Shown piece by piece: positions 6,416 to 9,624 of a stretch of 9,624 nucleotides of DNA. Position 1 is the first letter of the stretch. Each line of letters begins with the position of its first letter. Both the position numbers and the translations under genes were made by a program. Location of the stretch: the NCBI GenBank assembly GCA_025352585.1, contig JANXTD010000803.1, forward strand, positions 1 through 9,624. The letters run 5' to 3'. This stretch comes from Fimbriiglobus sp. Lineage in GTDB: Bacteria; Planctomycetota; Planctomycetia; Gemmatales; Gemmataceae. The notes under the pieces were generated by a model. That model was not told where the DNA came from. It did no database searches and saw nothing but the letters and a program-made list of their open reading frames with translations.

Positions 6416-7228
6416 ATGACGCCGTGCCTCAGCCAGGCGGTGACCCTCTCGACGCCGTTCGCCGACGACATCGCCGCCGCGGCCGACGGCGGCTGTACGG
6501 CCGCCGAAGTCTGGCTGACGAAGCTCGAAAAGCACCTCGAAACCCACTCGCCCGAGGAGACCAACTGCCTCGTCCAGAACCGCGGAGTGGCGTTGGTTGC
6601 CGCGGCCTTCCAGGGCGGGTTGCTGCTCTCACAAGGCGACGCGCGGGCGGCCCACTTCGCCCACTACCAGAAGCGGCTGGCCCTGTGCGAGGCCTTCGGG
6701 ATCCCGACGCTCGTCATCGTCGCCGACTTCCACCAGCGGCTCGACGAAACCTCGCTGCAACGCTCCGTCGTGTCGCTGGCCCAGGCGGCGCAGTGGGCGG
6801 CCGGCTACGGCGTGACGCTCGCGCTGGAGTTCCAGGGCGGCAACACCTTCTGCTCGTGCCTCGACACGGCCATCACCCTCGTCGAGCAGTGCGGCGAGCC
6901 GAACGTCGGGGTCTGCCTCGACGCCTTCCACTACTACAAGGGGCCGAGCAAGCCCGAGGACTTGAAGCGACTCACCGCAAAGAACCTCGCCCACGTCCAA
7001 ATTTGCGACGTGCCCGGCGTACCACGGGAGTTGATGTCCGACGCCGACCGCGTCTTCCCTGGCGAAGGCGACTTCGACCTGACCCCGATCGTCGAGCGCC
7101 TCCGCGCGATCGGCTACGCCAAGGCGGTGTCGCTGGAGTTGATGAACCCAACGCTGTGGGACATGAAGCCGACGCAAGTCGTCGAGCTGGGCATGACCGC
7201 GTTGAAGCGGCTGTTGGGCGTCGGGTGA
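6416..7228 (+). CDS. Second TIM-barrel sugar phosphate isomerase/epimerase (IolI/KguE-like)
   Basis: 270 residues, a single xylose-isomerase-like barrel. Candidate metal ligands are E138 (in LALEFQGG), D169 and H172 (in VCLDAFHYY), H193 (in LAHVQICDVPG) and E241 (in VSLELMNP). 'FHYYKGPS' (171-178) and 'DRVFPGEGDFDL' (211-222) match the pattern I associate with inosose isomerase (IolI), the 2-ketogluconate epimerase KguE and related 3-dehydroshikimate dehydratase-like proteins. The exact reaction is not determinable. It differs clearly from the isomerase at 3992-4846 (HVQICD against HVHLED, different loops), so the two are not a recent tandem duplication. The start is 7 bp after the pseudokinase stop, with AGGA 5 nt upstream of the ATG, so it is almost certainly in one operon with that gene. 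After the TGA comes the largest gap of the window, 122 bp. Confidence 0.87.
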   Translation: MTPCLSQAVTLSTPFADDIAAAADGGCTAAEVWLTKLEKHLETHSPEETNCLVQNRGVALVAAAFQGGLLLSQGDARAAHFAHYQKRLALCEAFGIPTLVIVADFHQRLDETSLQRSVVSLAQAAQWAAGYGVTLALEFQGGNTFCSCLDTAITLVEQCGEPNVGVCLDAFHYYKGPSKPEDLKRLTAKNLAHVQICDVPGVPRELMSDADRVFPGEGDFDLTPIVERLRAIGYAKAVSLELMNPTLWDMKPTQVVELGMTALKRLLGVG

Positions 7229-7350
7229 CCCCGATTCGACCTTGACGCCTACGTTCCCGGCATTTCGCGTAGTAATTCCATGCACCGCCCCCTAAATTGT
7301 CTTGCAGCCAACGTCTCCCGCCAGTCTTCCCTCCCGAGGTTCGCGGCGCG
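7229..7350 (+). promoter_or_regulatory. Leader region of the sigma-54 activator gene
   Basis: The largest intergenic gap and more AT-rich than its surroundings. It contains TTGACG (7242-7247), a 5 of 6 match to the sigma-70 -35 box, and AGTAAT (7271-7276), 4 of 6 to a -10 box, but 23 bp apart, too far for a standard promoter. A 5-bp inverted repeat, CTACG (7249-7253) and CGTAG (7268-7272), lies between them. No run of T marks a terminator. A promoter is plausible here but not precisely placed. Confidence 0.3.
7336..7339 (+). promoter_or_regulatory. Shine-Dalgarno site that favours the ATG at 7351
   Basis: GAGG, 11 nt before the ATG at 7351. It supports this start over the in-frame TTG at 7297, which would add 18 residues with no resemblance to the family. 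Confidence 0.4.
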
Positions 7351-8454
7351 ATGCCTAAAATCGAGCATTACGAGCCGCCGCTGCCCGAAATCATCGGCTC
7401 CGCCCCGAGTATGCAATCCGTCTACCGCATGGTTTACCTCGCCTCGCCTCGCACCGCCAACGTCCTGCTCATTGGCGAAACCGGCACCGGCAAGGAAGTC
7501 ATCGCCAAGGCGATCCACAAGCGCAGCCGGCGTTCCGACGGTCCGTACATCCGCGTCAACTGCGGTGCGCTGCACGAAAACTTGCTCGAGAGCGAACTGT
7601 TCGGGCACGTCAAGGGGGCGTTTACCGGGGCGATCGACAACAAGCCCGGCCGCTTCGAGGCGGCCCACGGCGGCACGATCTTCCTCGACGAAATCAACTC
7701 GATGTCGCCCAAGTTGCAGGTGAAACTCCTGCGCGTGCTCCAAGAGCGCGAGTTCGAGCGCGTCGGCGAGAGTACCACCAAGCGCGTCGATGTGCGGGTG
7801 ATTGCCGCGACGAATGCGTCGCTCGAAGACCTCGTCGATGCGGGCGAGTTCCGCGAGGACCTCTACTACCGGCTCAACGTCGTGCCGATCACGCTGCCGC
7901 CGCTGCGGGAGCGGCGCGAGGACATCCCGGCGCTGGCGCGGTTCTTCCTCAAGAAGTACGCCGACGCCAACAAGCTGCACCCGGTGCCCGAACTCAACGG
8001 CGAGGTCATGAACGCGCTCACCGCCCACGACTGGCCGGGCAACGTCCGCGAGTTGGAGAACTCCATCGAGCGACTCGTGGTCCTCTCCGACGGCGACAAA
8101 CTGTCGGCCGACGTTCTCAGACTGGACCGGACGCGGGTGACGGGCCGAAACGTCCGCGGCAGTACGCCGGCCGCGCCGCTCGACCTGCCGGCGTTGATGC
8201 GGCTGCTGGTCCGCACCGGCGTCAGCGCGGCGTTGCCGGGGGACCACAAGCTGTACGACTCGATCGTCGGCGGGGTCGAGCGCGAGCTGATCGAGCAGGT
8301 CTTGAAGCAGTGCGAGGGGGTGCAGGTCAAGGCGGCGCTGCGACTCGGCATCAACCGCAACACGCTGCACAAGAAGTACGAGGAGTTCCGCGTGCGCGAC
8401 GCCGGGGGGGTGCAGCCGGCGGCACCGGAGGCGATCGAACCCGAACCGGCCTGA
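7351..8454 (+). CDS. Sigma-54-dependent transcriptional activator without an N-terminal sensory domain
   Basis: 367 residues. AAA+ enhancer-binding proteins hydrolyse ATP to open promoters held by sigma-54 RNA polymerase. The AAA+ domain spans about 12-245. Walker A is 'GETGTGKE' (42-49), the sigma-54 contact loop is 'GAFTGA' (89-94), Walker B is 'TIFLDE' (109-114), sensor I is near 'AATN' (152-155), arginine-finger candidates R168 and R174 lie in 'FREDLYYRLNV', and sensor II is in 'WPGNVREL' (228-235). All needed motifs are intact. A linker of about 60 residues leads to a Fis-type helix-turn-helix, 'VQVKAALRLGINRNTLHKKY' (324-343). Only about 11 residues precede the AAA+ domain, so no receiver, GAF or PAS domain is present. 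Activity must be set by another route, such as a partner protein (as PspF is by PspA) or expression level. It lies downstream of the isomerase/pseudokinase genes; control of them is conjecture. Confidence 0.93.
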   Translation: MPKIEHYEPPLPEIIGSAPSMQSVYRMVYLASPRTANVLLIGETGTGKEVIAKAIHKRSRRSDGPYIRVNCGALHENLLESELFGHVKGAFTGAIDNKPGRFEAAHGGTIFLDEINSMSPKLQVKLLRVLQEREFERVGESTTKRVDVRVIAATNASLEDLVDAGEFREDLYYRLNVVPITLPPLRERREDIPALARFFLKKYADANKLHPVPELNGEVMNALTAHDWPGNVRELENSIERLVVLSDGDKLSADVLRLDRTRVTGRNVRGSTPAAPLDLPALMRLLVRTGVSAALPGDHKLYDSIVGGVERELIEQVLKQCEGVQVKAALRLGINRNTLHKKYEEFRVRDAGGVQPAAPEAIEPEPA

Positions 8455-8479
8455 CCGTGGCGTGGTCCCTTCGCATAAT
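8451..8479 (+). promoter_or_regulatory. Sigma-70-like promoter for gltX
   Basis: CTGACC (8451-8456, 4 of 6 to TTGACA), a 17-bp spacer, then CATAAT (8474-8479, 5 of 6 to TATAAT). The -35 box overlaps the TGA stop of the activator gene. Initiation a few bases past the -10 box would give a leader of roughly 35 nt. This is the best-matching promoter I found in the window. Confidence 0.5.
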
Positions 8480-8507
8480 GACCCCGCCGGACGCCGACTC
8501 GCCGCGT

Positions 8508-8513
8508 GAAGGA
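8508..8513 (+). promoter_or_regulatory. Shine-Dalgarno site for gltX
   Basis: GAAGGA with 7 nt to the ATG at 8521, the best ribosome-binding site in the window, and it fixes the start codon. Confidence 0.6.
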
Positions 8514-8520
8514 CTCCCCG

Positions 8521-9624
8521 ATGACCGTTCGCACCCGCTTCGCCCCCAGCCCGACCGGCTACCTGCACATCGGCGGCGTCCGCACGGCGCTGTTCAACTG
8601 GCTGCACGCCCGGCGGCACGGCGGACAGTTCGTGCTTCGCATCGACGACACCGACCTGGGCCGCAACCGCCCCGAGGCGGTCGTGCCGATCCTCGAAGGC
8701 TTTCGCTGGCTGGGCCTCGACTGGGACGAAGGCCCGACCGACGACGGCGCGGAGAGTTTCGGCCCCTACGCCCCGTACTTCCAGAGCCGCCGCAACGAGA
8801 CTTACGTCGCCGCGGCCGTGAAACTCATCGAGTCGGGCCACGCCTACCCCGACTACATGACCAAAGACGAGCAGACGCAGGACCGCATCGACAAGCACCT
8901 CGTCGCGTTCACCAACGCCAACCGCGGCGCGTCGGCCGGGCAGCTCGAGAAGGAAATGGACGCGGCGGCCAAGGGTCAGCGGCCGTACCAGTTCCGCGGG
9001 CTGCTGCGCAACAGCGACCCCGCCGACAATCTGCGGATCTACCGCGAAAGCCCCGGCCCCGTGCGCTTCAAGGTGCCGACCGGCCGCAAGGTGACTGTCA
9101 CCGACCTGATCCGCTCGCGCGGTAAGGACAACGCCCCCGGCGTCGTGGAGTTCGACACCGACGGCATCGGCGACCCGGTCATCTTGCGCGGCCCCGACCC
9201 CGCGGATGGGGTGTGCCGGCCGCTGTACAACTTCGCCACGGTCGTGGACGAAATCGCCATGAAGATGACGCACGTCGTCCGGGCGGCCGAGCACTTCTCG
9301 AACACGCCGGGGCAGGTGCTGTTCTTCGAGGCGCTGGGCGCGACGCCGCCGGTGTTTGCCCACGTCCCCGTGGTCAACGCGCCGAAGTCGAAGGAGAAGC
9401 TCTCGAAGCGGAAGATGGGCCAGTTCATGACGCCCGAGGTGATCGCCAAGTTGAAGGCGATCCACGCGGTTCCGGCCGACATGCCGGACGACGAGATCAA
9501 GGCGATGGAGAACCTGAACCCGGCCACGGTCGCCTACTACCAGCAGTTGGGCTACCTGCCGGAGGGCGTCGTCAACTACCTCGGCCGGCTCGGCTGGTCG
9601 CTGGACGACAAGGCGGAGTTCATC
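8521..9624 (+). CDS. gltX: Glutamate--tRNA ligase, N-terminal part (runs off right edge)
   Basis: 368 codons open to the window end. It charges tRNA-Glu with glutamate (in many bacteria also tRNA-Gln) for translation and, where present, the C5 tetrapyrrole pathway. The class I catalytic core starts at once: 'TRFAPSPTGYLHIGGVRTAL' (5-24) holds the HIGH-type motif, and 'LRIDDTDLGRNRPE' (39-52) follows. 'RFKVPTG' (182-188), 'LYNFATVVDE' (235-244) and 'SNTPGQVLFFEALGA' (260-274) are family blocks, and 'KLSKR' (293-297) is the KMSKS loop. Differences from typical GluRS: the usual RGEDH-like stretch reads RAAEH (254-258); no Cys lies in the 'YPDYMTKDE' area (109-117), so no zinc knuckle there; and about 35 extra residues separate KLSKR from 'YYQQLGYLPEGVVNYLGRLGW' (339-359). 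The anticodon-binding domain lies beyond the edge. It has its own promoter and Shine-Dalgarno site, so it is probably independent of the upstream gene. Confidence 0.93.
   Translation, partial: MTVRTRFAPSPTGYLHIGGVRTALFNWLHARRHGGQFVLRIDDTDLGRNRPEAVVPILEGFRWLGLDWDEGPTDDGAESFGPYAPYFQSRRNETYVAAAVKLIESGHAYPDYMTKDEQTQDRIDKHLVAFTNANRGASAGQLEKEMDAAAKGQRPYQFRGLLRNSDPADNLRIYRESPGPVRFKVPTGRKVTVTDLIRSRGKDNAPGVVEFDTDGIGDPVILRGPDPADGVCRPLYNFATVVDEIAMKMTHVVRAAEHFSNTPGQVLFFEALGATPPVFAHVPVVNAPKSKEKLSKRKMGQFMTPEVIAKLKAIHAVPADMPDDEIKAMENLNPATVAYYQQLGYLPEGVVNYLGRLGWSLDDKAEFI

Noticed and set aside
8458..8475. Possible sigma-54 promoter (TGGC ... TTCGCA) before gltX
   Set aside because: The GG and GC dinucleotides are 14 bases apart, measured from first G to first G, instead of the required 12; sigma-54 promoters do not tolerate this spacing.
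7249..9465. Very long minus-strand open frame (738 codons) opposite the sigma-54 activator and gltX
   Set aside because: It spans two clearly real plus-strand genes and the gap between them, and its translation is a repetitive Arg/Val/Asp/Gly-rich composition with no recognisable motif. It is a high-GC antisense shadow.
1..9624. tRNA, rRNA, CRISPR arrays, insertion sequences, direct repeats and riboswitches
   Set aside because: Read through on both strands; no cloverleaf-like block, regular repeat array, transposase frame or conserved riboswitch core was seen. The gaps (20 to 122 bp, plus a 7-bp gap) leave little room.

Overview
The window is high-GC bacterial DNA, densely coding, and most probably from a planctomycete. 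Two features point there. One is a degenerate serine/threonine kinase whose N-terminal region has the 'LLAAGDLTPYQAHEL' type of lead-in that I associate with planctomycetal kinases. The other is a glutamyl-tRNA synthetase with an extra segment directly after its KLSKR loop. Weak or absent Shine-Dalgarno sites before several genes also fit. The assignment is inference; no rRNA or tRNA is present to confirm it.

Layout. On the minus strand, positions 1562 down to 1 encode the N-terminal 520 residues of a ComEC/Rec2-type DNA-uptake channel, which runs off the left edge. A 65-bp divergent gap with a 19-bp near-perfect inverted repeat separates it from seven plus-strand genes. These are 3-dehydroquinate synthase (aroB, 1628-2707), an inositol-3-phosphate synthase (2772-3971), a TIM-barrel sugar phosphate isomerase/epimerase (3992-4846), a membrane-anchored pseudokinase (4915-6408), a second TIM-barrel isomerase/epimerase (6416-7228), a stand-alone sigma-54 activator (7351-8454), and glutamyl-tRNA synthetase (gltX, 8521 to beyond the right edge). 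No gap exceeds 122 bp. I see no RNA genes, insertion sequences, CRISPR arrays or long repeats.

How the genes may work together. AroB and the inositol phosphate synthase both use NAD+ in transient redox chemistry to close a carbon ring on a sugar phosphate. The two TIM-barrel proteins belong to the superfamily that contains inosose isomerases/dehydratases, 3-dehydroshikimate dehydratases and hydroxypyruvate isomerases. A pseudokinase lies between them, 7 bp upstream of the second. This makes 2772-7228 (perhaps from 1628) a candidate cyclitol or inositol-phosphate module with a non-catalytic membrane-bound kinase-fold protein. The sigma-54 activator may control it or something elsewhere; I found no correctly spaced -24/-12 site in the gaps. 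gltX appears to have its own sigma-70-like promoter and a good Shine-Dalgarno site. It is probably a separate housekeeping unit, as comEC is.
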